Origin: Cyanoderma ruficeps
Taxonomy: Eukaryota > Chordata > Aves > Passeriformes > Timaliidae
Length of the DNA stretch: 64,000 nt
Assembly: GCA_008694505.1 (NCBI GenBank)
Contig: VZDJ01004378.1
Coordinates: 11,035,472-11,099,471, forward strand
Direction of reading: 5' to 3'
Shown piece after piece: positions 1 to 13,624 of the stretch (its first letter is position 1; each line of letters opens with the position of its first letter). The translations under genes were made by a program, and so were the position numbers. The notes beneath the pieces are model-generated. The model ran no database searches and was not told the DNA's origin. It worked only from the letters and a program-made list of their open reading frames with translations.

Positions 1-1282
1 GCCTTCAAATAACCATTATTGTCCCAAAGGTGAACAGGTAAGAGAATGGCCTAAGGCCACCAAGAGCCAAACCCTCTGCACCTCAGAAGATGCAACATAG
101 AGAAAGCTGAGATGATGCAAAAAGCTGAGAGAAGAGCTCACATACAGTGGCATCTTTTGGTACTAATTCTGCCCTTTTTTCAACTCTCTTAACTCCTTCA
201 GGAGGTTTTTTTGGTTGTTGCTGTTTTGCTTGTTTGCTTTTTCAATTTTCCTTTGATTTTTTTCCCTTCTTCCAGAGTCTGAAGTAAATTCCAGAAGGCA
301 CCATGTACATAATATCAGCTGCATTAAAATTTTTGATTGTTTAGGACTCAGAGCTATTTTCAGATAAAATTTCTTATCCTCCTGTGATTCTTGTGAAAGG
401 CCAAGAAATCTCTAGACTGAACTTAAAGGTGGGAAATCTCTGCCATATACTGAGTTCAGCAACTCTTGTCTAGCCTTCTGTCTCTTTATTACTCTGCTTT
501 TGTGAATGAGATACAGGGACTTGATATATTGACTTTTATTTCGTCCCCTAATTCCTATTAAGAAGATGAGGGAATTATAACTACTTGGTAGCAACAGACA
601 TTGGACAAAGAAGTACAGTGGGAAGATGAACAGGAGGTTTTCCATTGATTTTGCATGATCAAGATTTACACTACAGTTATAAAAAGATACATAAATAATT
701 TCTAAATGTCCCTACAATTAAAGGGCCAAAAGGTGTCGGCATTTAATCAGAAAAACACACACAAAAGAGAAACACTCTAAAATATGAAAGACCTCCCAAC
801 ATAAATAAGATGCCTTTAAAAATACTATTTTAATTCAAATCAGATGTTTGTCAATTAAGAGCATTAACTAGGGACACAGTCATTCCAACTGGCATATGCA
901 TTCATCCATAGACGTAGCCTGGAGGGGTGGTGATCAATTATTCAGCATGGCATTTTATGCTGCCTCCACCTTTCATAGCACATCATCCACCAGATTGTGA
1001 TCAGTAGCAAATATCTGAACAAAAGCAAATGAGAAAGCCATATTTTTAGAACCATATTTGAACCTGAATGAGATGTTAATTTCTCCAGTAAAAACTCTCA
1101 TCAGTCACTAGATAATGGAAGATGCATGAGCCTAGTTCCTTCTGTTCTTCAAAAAGAGCTGAGCTGGAGGCTTCCCATTCTCCAAAATATCCCATATGCT
1201 TTAGCATTCAAACCTTTCAGAATTCTGCCTCTTCCATCACATTTGTCACCTCCTCCTCCCCCAAATCTTTACTGCTGGTCCA

Positions 1283-1318
1283 GCAGCATATTGATAGAGA
1301 GCAGCATATTGATAGAGA
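1283..1318. repeat. Two perfect tandem copies of an 18-bp unit
   Basis: The unit gcagcatattgatagaga occurs twice in direct succession, at 1283-1300 and 1301-1318. Because 18 is a multiple of three, the duplication keeps the surrounding 142-codon frame open. That frame is otherwise unrecognised. Confidence 0.9.
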
Positions 1319-2839
1319 ACAATTCTCCCTGTGTGCTTTTCCAGTTTTGAAGCTGCCTAAGAGTGCAGTCAAAAATGCTGCTCCAGCTAAAACTAATGGA
1401 AGCATTGAAGTCACCCTCACACACCCAGCAGTTTCTTCCCCATCCTCCCCACGTACCTCCAGCTCAGATCTCTTGGGTAATCCCAAAGCTAACTACTCCA
1501 CTAAAAACCCATTTATTTTCTGTTGGATCAGGGGAGCTGATTCGCCTTGAAGTTGCATGATCCCTTGATGTGAGGCAAGGCAAAGAACAGGGATACACAT
1601 GCGAGTAGGGACATGAAGACAGAAAGGCCGCCATCTTTGGTGGCAGCGCACATTTGTACGAGATTAAGAGCAGCATGAACCCCTCCTGGAGAAGAATGTG
1701 TTGACCACAATTTCTCTACGGAATGAAAAAATATTTTTATAAGGCAACATAAGCTACTTCCTACTCTTTTTGAGCTTTTAGTTTGCTTTTAATTTCTCAG
1801 CTGGAGAGACAGTCTATGCACTTGAGAAATGAAATACATGTGAGAACTCCTTTAAATTAAATGTGAATTTGTTTTGTTGGGATTTTTTTAAAATTTTTTC
1901 TTAAACTGTCACAAACACATTCCTCAATGAAACTACAGAGGACTCTTTTTGTACTTATTCTCTTACTAAGTTATTTATACTTCATGCCCTTGCCTTTTAG
2001 CATGAGATAGGCTCTACTATATATATAATTTTTTTTTTGGTAGCAAATAGCTTTTTCTCCCCTTATGACAAGAAAAACGTACCAGAGATCATTATAAAAC
2101 AATCAAGATCATTAATCCTACTCTTCTCCTGGGGGACCTGCCTTGCGTTTCTGCTGCTCCAGGGCATTCATCACTCAGAAGTGCATATTCAGCATTTCCC
2201 CCCTTTTATATCTTGTTGTCTTGGGTAATATCAGGTACAGAGTAGGACACCTGGGTGAAATTGCAGTATGTTTTAATCTTTCTCACTCTCTCCGAGGAGG
2301 TTACAGATAAAAGCAACATTGTGTGGGAGGCAGCATATTAGCTGGGGTTTTGTGGGTAGTTGTTATATGCATTGTTAGGAGCATTTGCATATCATCTGTA
2401 AAAGGTCTGGCAGATTCAAAACTGAGTTCAACATTTGGGAAAGAAAATGTGTTCTACCATGAAATTAAAATAAACTGGTACCTCTCTAAGGAGCTCCATA
2501 AGAAGTAAACTGTGCAGTTCTTACTTTTGAGTTAATAATCATGCCTAGATTATTTACCTAAATAAGTAAATCTATTCGGTAATTAACTATGTTCTGGGGC
2601 AAATTAAACATAAATAAAATAAGTAATTCACAAAAAAAATCTTGGCCACGAAGATGCCTCAGTATGCATCGTTTCCACTCCAAAACACTTACCTAATTTC
2701 TAGTATTACTCAAGTCAAATATAAGTGATGATTGAAAACTGGAAAAAATGGGCAGCTAGGCCGGTCTCATGAGACCCATCAACAAGCACTTGAGTGCTTT
2801 TGGGAACACTTCACCAGTATTCTGTAGGGAGCCAGGCAT

Positions 2840-2960
2840 CCAAAAACCTGGCCCTGTGCTTTGCCTGCGGCCCCGGCAGGCCCCAGCACCAGGGCGGCTC
2901 CAGGCGCAGGGCCGGAGCCCCCGGTACACCCACAGCTCTGCCCCACTGCTCTGTAAACCA
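2840..2960. other. Isolated GC-rich patch
   Basis: About 120 bases rich in C and G runs, with several CCGG and GGCC sites, sit in otherwise AT-rich intergenic sequence. About 65 bases further on is a short TAAA microsatellite. I see no gene in the patch. It could be a decayed retroelement piece or a small orphan GC island. Confidence 0.5.
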
Positions 2961-3024
2961 CCCTGGGATTTTCTTCCCCGTATCTTCAACCATGAGCTGT
3001 AGAGCACTGTAGGGAAAGAGGGCT

Positions 3025-3047
3025 ATTAAATAAATAAATAAATAAAA
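3025..3047. repeat. TAAA microsatellite
   Basis: About five consecutive copies of taaa follow the GC-rich patch. This is a simple repeat, and no larger element boundary could be fixed. Confidence 0.8.
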
Positions 3048-6000
3048 GCTGGCGGTGAACAGCGTGCTTTTAAGCAGGAAGCTGTGTGTCATCGAGCTTC
3101 TCGCTTGTGTCAGGGAAGAGTGAAGGAGAGGTGCTAATGACAGGAGCTGCCTCCAGGCAGGGAGGTGGGGACGGCACTGAAGGCGGTCATGAGCTCACAC
3201 TGAGGCAAAGAGAGAAAAGGGATACAGTACAGTAAAATGATCACTGCGGAAATAAATAAAGGACAAGCAAAAGAAGAATTTACTGGAAGTGAAACAAAGC
3301 AGAATCGGTGGTACTTTCAGAGCTATACAAAGGAGGAAATGAGAAAAAGCATGAACACATTCAAATCTCTAAAATAGTCACAAGTTAGCACACTTAGGGA
3401 GAAAATGTAACAGGGATGCTTAGCTCTTGTCTGTCTCTTTCTCCAATCTAGCCAGGAGTGTGCCCACGTTCCCATGCAACGTGACTATAATTATAAGCTG
3501 TGATCTATCAAAGCAGGACCTGGAATTTTTCATCTTATTCTCTGCAAGCGTACATGGAGGACTGCAAAACAGTTAAAGCATTGACTCTTCTCATCTTGGC
3601 ACACTGATATTTAGCACCATCATTCTGTACATAATGAGAGTGTCTGGGTTGCTGGTGAGTAGGGCTCGATAGTATCAAATAATTAGATAAGAAATGTAAT
3701 GAACATGTCCAACACTTCGCCCAGGTTTACTGTCTCTTGGTATTTAATGGAAATTGCTTGCAGTTGCCTCCTCTTTAAATGATGATTCCACACAAGACTC
3801 TCTTTCCAACTAAAGAAAAGTCTTGAAATGTAAGAACATTCTTAGAGACCTTTTTTTTTCAGTTTTATAATTTTTTGCCCTCAAGAGTCTGTTTCTCATT
3901 TTTCTTTCCCCCACATGCTGATAAACTTCATGTTGATAGACTGAAGGGGCTGAACACAAACAAGCCCTGAAAGTATGGATTTCAGCTTTGGCATTTACTA
4001 CATTGGCAACAGATATTCAACCACCCCAACCACTCCACCAGAGCACCAGTAGCCTGCTGTAAAGGGGTATAAGCCCAGGCAAAGATAAGGTTTTCCTCAA
4101 TCTAAAAAGACTGAAGTGTTTTATAAATGTGGTATTTATAGTGATGGCAGGTTATTGATACTTAGAGGAGCATCACAGCTAGAGGCATAAGGGAACTTTT
4201 TTGGGGTTGCGGAAAATATAATCTATGGCCCCAGGCTTCAATATTCAAGTCCCCAGCCTTGAAAGACAGTGGACAGTTATGACCTTGGAAGATCTTATTA
4301 CTTGCCTCCAAGGAAAAGAGAGTCTTGTTTTGCTAGACAGGAGCTTTGAAGGTAAAACCCCCCACAAACAAAACACTCCCCCCAGACAACCAGCCCCCCT
4401 CCACAAACCAAAGCAACTCACCTCACCAAGCTTTGAAGGCTTACTTTCTGAAATGTTGAAGTGTTCATGAACCAAACATTAATTCTACCATTTTCTGGGA
4501 AAGAGATACAGAATCTTCTGAACACTTAGATCACACAGGAAAAAAATGGTCAAGTGTGTAAAACCAGATTTAGGGGTTTTGGTCTCATTTTTATCTGGAA
4601 AATCATTATTACAATATTCTGCCTAGCTATCAATCATCTTGCTATTGCCCCCATAGCACAAAGACACATAAGCCTTGAGCACAGATCAGTTCAGCTGGTG
4701 CAGCCTATGCCAGCATGAAAGAAGCATGGAGTGAACAAAAAGTACTTGCAGAGGTCATAGGAGGTAATGGATTAGCTCAGGAACAACCAGGAAAGGAAGA
4801 GCTATTGTTATGCCCTTTCAATATTCAGCAGTATCAGATGAAAAGCCAAGACAGCTGGTGTCCTATGATGCTTATTATTCACAAGTTTTCACAAGCATAT
4901 TTTCCATTCCACCATCCAAGGTTTTAAAAAGACTATAAAACAGTATCTCATTCATGAAAGATCTCTGCAGAACCCCCCTCAGTATATCTCCTCACTTTAT
5001 CTGTGAAGTGCTAAAAGCATTTTTCCCCCAAATTTTCACTTGGGTTGCAGTAGTAGCATTTATGTTGTTACTATGTCACAATAGTACAGATCTTAATGAA
5101 GTCAAGATAAACGTCATCTACCACCTTTCTTTTACATGTAAGAGCTACAAGCTTGTACAGAAAGACATTAGATTGATTAGAGTCTATATTAATTTTGTTT
5201 TACATTTCACATCTTTACTTAATGATTTTGTTGCTGGATTTTTTTTTAAACCATGGGTCTGAAATTCCTCAGCTCCCACTTTTGAAAACCAGAATCTGAG
5301 TGTGTAATTGTAAATGGAAATTCTCAAAGACAGCTCCTAAAATTTCCTAAGTATTCTATGCACTCTGCAAGGCCCAACCTCTTTAACAACTTCTAACCAA
5401 CTGAAGCATTCCCTACCCCTTCCGTTCCCAGCTGCAGCTTTCACTGTGATGGGTTGTTAGTAGCATTGCAGTTGGCTTTGATAGTGAGGGCCCATTTTGC
5501 CAAGCATAAAACACCTCAGCCTTTCCAGCTGCTGCACTGAAGGCTCCTCCCTGTTGAAGGGTGGATCAACTTGCTCCCTGGTTTTACCTTACGAACATAC
5601 TTCTTGTTTTTCAATCTTTATACAACACACATCATTGTTTCTTGTTTAATTGGCTGATCTTTTGATTTTGCCTCTGTATTCTAGTGCTAATTACACTTAG
5701 CAAACTGTTCAAGGTTCAGCCGCTCTTTTTTTAACCATTATTTAAGATTTTGTAAGTTGGGCTCATAGTTCACTCGTAATTTTATTCCACTTTTAAGTTG
5801 GCAATAGTGCCTTTATCACTGCTTTTTTAAAGAACTCTCTTAAAGAACTCTGTTTTGCTCTTAACCACTTCCCATGAGCTCCAAATTCTCATTTCTCACT
5901 GCTTCAGTTCTGTTGTGCGTCTGCTTGAAAATTAATGTTATCAATGACAATTTTAGTAAGTGAAACATGAGCTACTGTCTCTAGATGAGACAAGTAGGCT

Positions 6001-9000
6001 AGGAAACCAGTAGGAGTGAATGACCAGTTATCTGGCGTTTCTCCTCAGCAAAGTGGCTTCTTTGCTTTCCTGTTTCTTAACAAAAATGATAAGATTCTAC
6101 TAAGGCTCCTCCTAGTCTCTCAGTTCCCTCCTGTAACTGAAATTTAAGTTGAAATGCAATTTCCCTAAACCACTATTCAGCAGTAATAGTGCTAGTAAGA
6201 AATATGAACATTTGGGAAACAGCCTTACTATAGATCTCTAAACATATAAATCAAAAAATGGAATAACCATCTGCTGGTTAGTTTGTTTTTACTAAAAGGA
6301 ACATTGAGTTTATTTTTATCTCTAGGTGAATTGCAGTACAATAGATGAAATGCATAAGCTTAAGACAGTATCTTTGAAGTCATGTACATATATCATAGGT
6401 ATTCCTCACCATACTGCTTTCTATTTTAGAAATCAAGATATGATTCTAAAGTATTTTCTGCCAAACATCAGCAGATTCCCACAATGAACTCTGAAACTCT
6501 TAAAAAGGAGGAGGGAAAAAGGAAAGAAAAAAACAATGGAACATCTAATAAGCCTTTTAAGATAGCAACATAAAAAATACTGCCTATCATAATGCTGTGG
6601 CACAAAATACACGTTTTAAAACCTGTTATGAAGGAATAATGCACTTACCACTTAGACTGGAGGCATATATGCAACTCATACTTGAGTATTCTCCAAAGGA
6701 ATATGTCTAGACATTTGAAATATAGTTTCTTGGCCTCTCTCATCAGCTAAAGCCCAAGTATGATATATCTGTCAACATAGCAGCAAACATTAACCTGTGT
6801 GATTCATTGCTGGTTTTGCTATAGTTTGTTTAATAATGACCATGTATATTTTAGTAATCTCAGTGAATTCAATTTAACTTATTCATATTATATGAAAGAA
6901 CTATACCAAATACATTGCAGGAAGAGAGAGAAACAGACATGTAAGGAAAGTTCTCAGTCAGCAGATTTTGGAATTAAATTCTTGTCCCTTATTCATTATT
7001 AATACAAGTAATTTTAGAACAAAACATAAGATGAACTTTTTTATTAGTTGTTCACTTCAGCTTGCTAGAGTTGTTTCCATTTTTAAACATTTTATATTTT
7101 CCTGATTAATTAAAAAATAGAGGAGTTAAGTAAGACAAGATAACAGAACTACTCACATTACTAGCAGCTTACTGAAGGAAAAACATGAACAAGTAAAGTT
7201 TCCTTCAATTGGAAACCTTGGCCTTTATTTAAACACTAAATTTAGTCGATGATTGTGCTGCCTACATTCAAGTCTCTCATGTCAGAATCTACCTAGGTAG
7301 TTTACAAAAACTTCTAACAGATAGGTATCATTGTGCCCTAGGAAAAGCCAGTTAAAGCATGAAGAAAACATGAAGATGTAGCGAACCTCATTTGCATTAA
7401 TATAATCCACATTATACTTCCATGTGACTGAAATGAAGTCTGTGCAATTAGACATATTACACCTACATACTCCAGACAACCACATACATTTACTCGACGT
7501 AAACTCTGATCTAAAGTACAGGGAAGAGGAGAATCTGTAGAAGGAAACCTGAAAATGTTTAGCATAACTGATATAGATGTATTCTGGATGAATATTTGGC
7601 TTACCCATACTTTGCCCTGCCTGCCTTCTTCCTTCTGTGCTGCCTCCCAACCCCTGGAAGCAGTGAAATTGCATCCAGACAATGCTGTTACAATAATTAC
7701 TCCTCGCCCTATCATTAAAGGTGCAAAGTAATCTGTGTGCAGTGCTCCTACCACATTCAGATCAAGAGAGCTGAGTACCTTCCTGTCAACCAGTTTGCCA
7801 TTTCAAAGGTGTGCAATATAGTACAGAATTCACCATCCTAACACAAATAACACAGGAGTGAAAAAGGTGATAGTTTTTCAAGCGCTACTTTGTCCTGAAC
7901 TCATGTACTTAATCATGGGCTTGACCTAAATTTTGCAGTGAATGAAAAGGAATTCTGGACATTCTCCAGCAGCTTCAGCTAAATTAGATATGAACATGAA
8001 TAAGGCCCTGGGGCCCTGCATTCTCTGGGATGCCACAGGCATGGGACTCGCCGAGAATCCACCCTTGCTACAGAACCGTGTTCCAGATTTTAATTAACCA
8101 AGTTTCCTCAGTTTAGCTTTTCTTGTGAAAGCCTCCCACAGTAAAAAAACTCTTTAAAGATGTTATGCTGCAGCAGATGAAAATAAACCTAGCTGACGAA
8201 TTTTCAAAAACGTTCTTGGAAAGAGCACAATTTCAAGCACTACAATCACTCCTTCCAGATACATGGTTCATGAACTTGAAAGCAGTGCGTCCAAGTACTG
8301 CATGTTCTCATCTTTCCTAGCTGCCATATGCTGCTCAGTGTTTCATTTTATATGCACCCTCATGGCTCCAGGCTTCGTGGGCAGATGGCTCTTTGCCACC
8401 TAATCAAATTCGCACATCAAAGACATCTCAAGTGAGGTCTTTTGTAGAACTGTATCCTCCTTTAGTTTCTCTTCCTTTCTTGAGCATCTGAACATCAGTA
8501 CAAACTTGTACTACCAAAAGGTTCATAATTTTCAGATATAAAACACTCATTCTTCAATTCAGCAAACAAGGTACAAGCAGTTCTATCCCACTCTAAAAAT
8601 ACAATTCAGTGCTTTGGAACTTCACAGTATACCCACAGAGTCCTTAATAGGCCTTTTGGTTCTATTTTGAGTTTCTCCTTCTTCCATAGCCACATCTGTT
8701 CTTTGAACAGAACACATCTACATCCTCTGCCTCCACATAAGCAGTTAAAATAATGCATCTTTAGTCCTGCAACCAAGTGACAGTTTTTGCTGTATTGCAC
8801 TGAGCTTGATGCACTACCTAAATTTGGATGCATTCTAATTTTCTTTAACTGGATATTGATAAAACTGAATTTTCACGGATAAGCTCATCTTGATGTAGGC
8901 TCATAGCCCTTGCCTTTCATGAACTTGAAACCTCAGAGTTGCTTTTAATTCTCTGGAGCATCCTATTCATCGGACAGGAAACTTCTCATATTAGTGACTG

Positions 9001-10365
9001 TGGTATTTCTTCAAGCCACTGTGACCTACATTCCCTAACTGGGTTGGTTAAATGTTTCACACGCTTTTATCACATTCTACTGCCACAATTTTTGCAACTC
9101 TTTACTTGCTGCATTACCTGTCACATCCATTAAATGCATGCAAAAGCATACATCTTGTCTATCTGAATGCACAGCAGAGTCAGGGTTAGCCTGACAGGGA
9201 TGGAATGTTCTTTCTCAAACCTCTACAATTCTTCAACTTAAAAAATATTGCTTTCTTTACATGGACAATCTCCTCAGCTTATTCCTCCTAGGATCTGTTT
9301 CACGGATACCAGCACAGATACAAGAAATAAGGTAATCTACATTAAAAGTGATTAAATCCTCCACTTTACACCTTTTTCTGTGAAGAAGGAGCAGTGTAGT
9401 AATTTTTTAATATTGCCTTCAACAGCTGTGGGGAAAAACCTTCACCCTGTTAAGATCTATAAAATAAACAAAGCTGCTGAGGATGAGCATTTTAAGTACA
9501 ACTAAAAATAGTTTTGTAATCTACACTAAAAAAAAGCAATCAGCTTTCTAATACCAATTATTTTAAGATAGTACATTTAGAAGAATATTATCTGAAATAT
9601 TTTTATAGAAGAGCAATAGCAGAAGAGTGATAGAATATATAATAATATTGACACTGCAGATGCAAAATAGAATAGAAACACTCATAGTAGGACTTACTAA
9701 ATTGCTTAGGAAAGCTAGATGAAAACTGTGATATTTTAAAATGGCATTTATTATTTTTTGTCTCAGAAGACTACAGCTAAACAGCCTGCACAGCTCACCT
9801 TCCTATGCGGCAGTCAGTCATCTCTGCAGATTAAGGAAGGACTATCCCAGAAAACACAGTGACCTAGAAGCCAAAGATTAGGTGTTTACAATTTCTTCCA
9901 AAGATCACCTATCCAACTATATAGTTCTTTATATTTACAGTCCTTTCTATTGCTCTGCTGAGAGTAGTAACCTGAATGTGCCAAAAACATAGTGGGAGCC
10001 TGCTAAACATGGACTAAATTTACTCCCATGTCTCATAGCTGCAATGGTTTTAACAAGCGCTGCACAGGCACAGTATGAGTAATACTATTAATAATCAAGT
10101 AAGCTAATCATCCTTATCCCACTTCCATACCCCTTCTTCCCCAAGGACAGATAAAAGGCATCTCCTAGTGGTTTTGTAGACAATACTGTGTTAGCCATTT
10201 CAACAGACAAGAGGTCCTATGACCCAGAACATATTTTGACAAATTTCAAGCTGCTTTGAAAATATGAAAAACAAAATCTAATAAGAAAGACACAAATTTT
10301 TGACATTATTTTTAAAAAAAGTCTCCCACTTAGCGTAGTTTTCTCTATAATCAGAGATTATATAT

Positions 10366-10427
10366 TTTTACATAAATATATGTAATATAGGTGATTACAT
10401 AATTATATACATTTTACATAAATATAT
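10366..10427. repeat. AT-rich repeat with a 16-bp motif twice, 46 bp apart
   Basis: The string ttttacataaatatat starts at 10366 and again at 10412, inside roughly 130 bases composed almost entirely of A and T. This looks like an imperfect local duplication in low-complexity DNA. Confidence 0.75.
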
Positions 10428-11915
10428 ATATGAGTATAAAAATATGCAATCATATATTATGATTACATATTATTTATATTCTAAAACCAGAATTCAGCTT
10501 GCAAGCCTAAGGTAGGGCCTCAAAGTATTAAAAATAACCCCAAGCCAACATACAACTTGAACATGAACCTCTCAGAAGAAAACTGTTTTTTCTAACAATA
10601 ACAGGAAGGCGTTCTACAAGGTATTTTCTATTCTTCTCTTTTGCTAACAAGGCTACAGTCTCACCTGTCTGGCCAGAACCACCAACACATTTCCTGCTTC
10701 CACAATCAGTGCTTTATGATACCAACTAGAAAAAAGCACCACTGTTGCTGGAGCTTTGCACACTAATTGCACCCTCTTGGCCTGATCTAAATTAGGAGCC
10801 TTGCTAACAATCTCCCTTGCTCCTCAGCACTGAAGGGATTCAGGTGGAAATCTGAAGCCATGCTGATCAGAGTAGGCGAGGGTAGGCACGAACAGGAGAA
10901 AATCCCTCCACACTGAAACTCATAAAGAGACTTTATTGACAAATTTTGGCCTTATTTATTTTTTTGTAGAATGAGGCAGATGCATTGGGGGTGCTGTAGA
11001 AAACAACTTTGTATTCAAGCAAGCAGAACAGGTACTTATGCTATCTAACATAAAGGTTATCTCATGTTAGTGTTCTGAATTTCTCACATAGAAATGCTTT
11101 GTTATCTTGCCAACAAAGAACTGAAACTTCAAATGATTCACGAAGCCAAGTGCAAAAATCCTATTCATGAAAGTCCCTTTAGCCTGTGTATTACGTATTA
11201 GGTGCATTCTTCTAAGACAAAACTACACATACTGCTGCTCAACAGAAGTTCAGAATAAAGAAAATTGTTAAAGGAAGATGATTTAAGGTAAAAAATTCTA
11301 AATGCCAATTCTGCACAAAAATAGGTTCATTTTTATGTTTCTTTTCCCATGTCACCTACCTCAAGTGACTTTATGCTTGGAACAAAAGAGCATGGAGGAA
11401 CAACACTGGGTCACTTGTAATAGTTTGGACTGAGCTACTGCTGACAAAAGCAAATCCTATGGGGAAAGCTGTGAGGCAGAAGCAGCAGACTAGAAAGATA
11501 CAGCTACTGGAACTCTGGAAAAAGTACTGTATTAGGTCAGAACAACAGGGAGGTTTTAGTTATTTTTTTTTATTTGAGGGTATTTCTGAGCAGAGACTTT
11601 AGCACTTTAAAATACTGTGTTCCACATATAAGTCCTTTTGACCCCATGACCCTGAAAAAAGTCTCACAGCGTAAGTTCCACTACTGTATTACATGGTGTA
11701 ATGAAATAAAAGTTTAAAGCTTGCTGTCTAATCACTTCATTCAAATCTTAATTCTTACAAGCTGTCAAATATTTCCAAATCAGTCATGGACAAATTCGAA
11801 CTGGTCCTGTGTCACATTCTAATTTTCTATCTTTTTTTTAAAATTAGCATTGAATATGGCATTTGAGAAGAAGACAAACTCTTGATTTTACATAGTGGCA
11901 TGATCTTTTTTTCTC

Positions 11916-11940
11916 TTTTTTTTTGGGGGGGGGGGGCGGG
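11916..11940. repeat. T9-G12 homopolymer junction
   Basis: Nine T are followed directly by twelve G, then C and three more G. The run of G could form a quadruplex on the plus strand. Homopolymer length here is also prone to sequencing error. Confidence 0.8.
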
Positions 11941-12979
11941 TGGCATGGTGTGGAGCAGGACTGCCATTGAACCCATACCTACTATTTGATGAAAACTATG
12001 CTGGCAGCATTACTTTCTTCCTTAGTAGAGTTTAGAACTCCTCAAGCTTCATTATTGTACACATACATGATGTAGAGTGATTTGCACTTATTAGTAGTAA
12101 GTTATGCCTGGCAGTTTAACTCTCAGCTAGTCGGTATTAAGACATCTTCCTGAAATTCAGTGAAGGAAGCTTCAGCTTTAATGTACAGTACTTTCAGCAA
12201 AAAAGTCAAAGTCAGTCTTAAAAATGTTCCTTGGATAACTGAGTTCAAGATCCTCCTATATCTAGAGCCCAACACCCCCTCCTATTCTGCTGAACTGAAG
12301 AGCTTGCACAGAAAACACTTGTATTTCTTCATTCTTGTTTCTGAATTCTTGTGTTTAAGGAACAGAAGGCACCAGAATGATGTTCTGAATGTCACTATTT
12401 TATATTAGCTTAGAGGCTGTGTGTGCATGTTTCTTTGCTTTGCACCCAGTTACAGATTTGAATGTAAATTGGTATTAATTAAGAATACATAATGGTATAT
12501 TTGGATTTACATTTTCTATATTTGGAAGAAAATCAAGTCCTGATGAGAAAACAGGAAGAACTGAAAATAGGAAGAGTCCAGCTCATCTCTTCTTCCAAGC
12601 GTGAAATTGTGAATGTATTTTATATCGTGCTTCCTAAAAAGTGAAGATAAAATATAAACACGGCTACCACCATCACCATGTCGCTGTGGTCTTTGGAATG
12701 ATCACAGCTACAGGAGAACATGCCTACAACCCTAGAGAGATCTAAGGACAGAAAAAGGCTGAAAAGCTTTATGTGCAAAGTACTTGGTAACACACTTTGC
12801 TAGGAGACCGTGACAGTTCCAAGTACACATGAAAGCTGGTTTTTAGGCATGTAGGAAACTATGCCTTTTGGATTTTGCCAACAGGTTCAGATGGCTGTGG
12901 TGCAGGTTAGATCCAAGTGTATTTAAAACTCTATGGATAACCCTAATTACTGTTAGGCACTCAAATTGCAGTCAGGAAA

Positions 12980-13492
12980 AACAGTGTTGATGTGACAATA
13001 ATTTATTATAGTACTGCATGAAAAGTAAAAAGACAATGCTTAAAGCTGAAATACAACTAATGCAAGTTTCATATTCTACTTAAGTACCACTAAAGCACTG
13101 CTTCCAAACAGACCAATACATAATGCATCAGTGGTGTTAGCAGTCATCCTAAGAGGATCTCCTCTTAGGAAAAGAGCTTTGGGAAATTCTCTCATGAAAT
13201 ACTTCAGTGTTAGGACTTGGGTCTAGATACTAACTGCAAGATGCATTCTCACAAGTACTGTTCTGGATTTAAGGATACAATCACATAATTTTCAAAAAAG
13301 TTGCCTTGAAAGGTAAGGTTTTGAGACACAGATATAAAAAGATGGGAAGAGTCGGGGGACAGAATAAAAAAAACCAACATGATTTTCAGTGTCTTGCAAC
13401 ACCAAAACAAACCTGTATTACAGATCACTTTGCAGCACTTTACAAAATGTACACTATATATATCTTATCTATGCATTTAGAACAGTATTATT
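12980..13492 (-). other. ZCRB1: ZCRB1 3' untranslated region (approximate)
   Basis: This lies downstream of the ZCRB1 stop codon on the minus strand. The first canonical poly(A) signal after the stop is AATAAA on the minus strand, at 13002-13007 (TTTATT on the plus strand). I saw no earlier AATAAA. It implies a 3' UTR of about 0.5 kb. The cleavage point is estimated and not read directly. Confidence 0.55.
13002..13007 (-). promoter_or_regulatory. ZCRB1: Candidate ZCRB1 poly(A) signal
   Basis: A canonical AATAAA on the minus strand lies about 490 bases after the stop codon. T-rich sequence follows on the transcribed side, as expected for a downstream element. Confidence 0.5.
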
Positions 13493-13624
13493 TCAGTCAC
13501 TAAGTTCTTCCTCATCACTGAAATAAGCACTTTTCTTAATCCGTGGACGTTTTGAATCATCTGAAATTGAAGATTCCCCTGCAGTCTGTGTCCATCTCTG
13601 CTGTTCTTCCTCAATTTTGGCTTG
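13493..13624 (-). CDS. ZCRB1: ZCRB1 coding exon 7 (last, with stop)
   Basis: It encodes residues 174-216 and TGA at 13495-13493. The acceptor AG is at 13626-13625. The segment starts QAKIEEEQ, carries a basic RPRIKK patch and ends in the acidic EEELSD tail that mammals also have. The region between residues 184 and 193 is the part least like the mammalian protein as I remember it. Confidence 0.95.
   Translation of the reverse strand, partial: QAKIEEEQQRWTQTAGESSISDDSKRPRIKKSAYFSDEEELSD

Larger units (their letters stand above)
1..12980. other. Intergenic region downstream of ZCRB1, no supported gene
   Basis: I read this stretch on both strands and found no exon series, no recognisable protein family and no CR1 or LTR copy. 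Reading frames reach at most about 140 codons (1122-1550 plus; 7282-7754 minus). They lack recognisable domains and flanking splice or promoter signals, so I treat them as chance. Local features are a GC-rich patch near 2840-2960, a TAAA microsatellite near 3025-3047, C-run sequence at 4358-4398, an AT-rich repeat near 10366-10427 and a T9G12 tract near 11916-11936. In mammals YAF2 lies on this side of the locus, but I see no YAF2 exon here. Confidence 0.7.

Noticed and set aside
1122..1550. 142-codon plus-strand frame with an in-frame 18-bp duplication
   Set aside because: No recognised family, no promoter or splice context, and shorter frames overlap it on both strands. Likely chance.
1..12980. 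Search for YAF2 exons expected by mammalian synteny
   Set aside because: No zinc-finger or other YAF2 segment could be read in this stretch, so no call was made.
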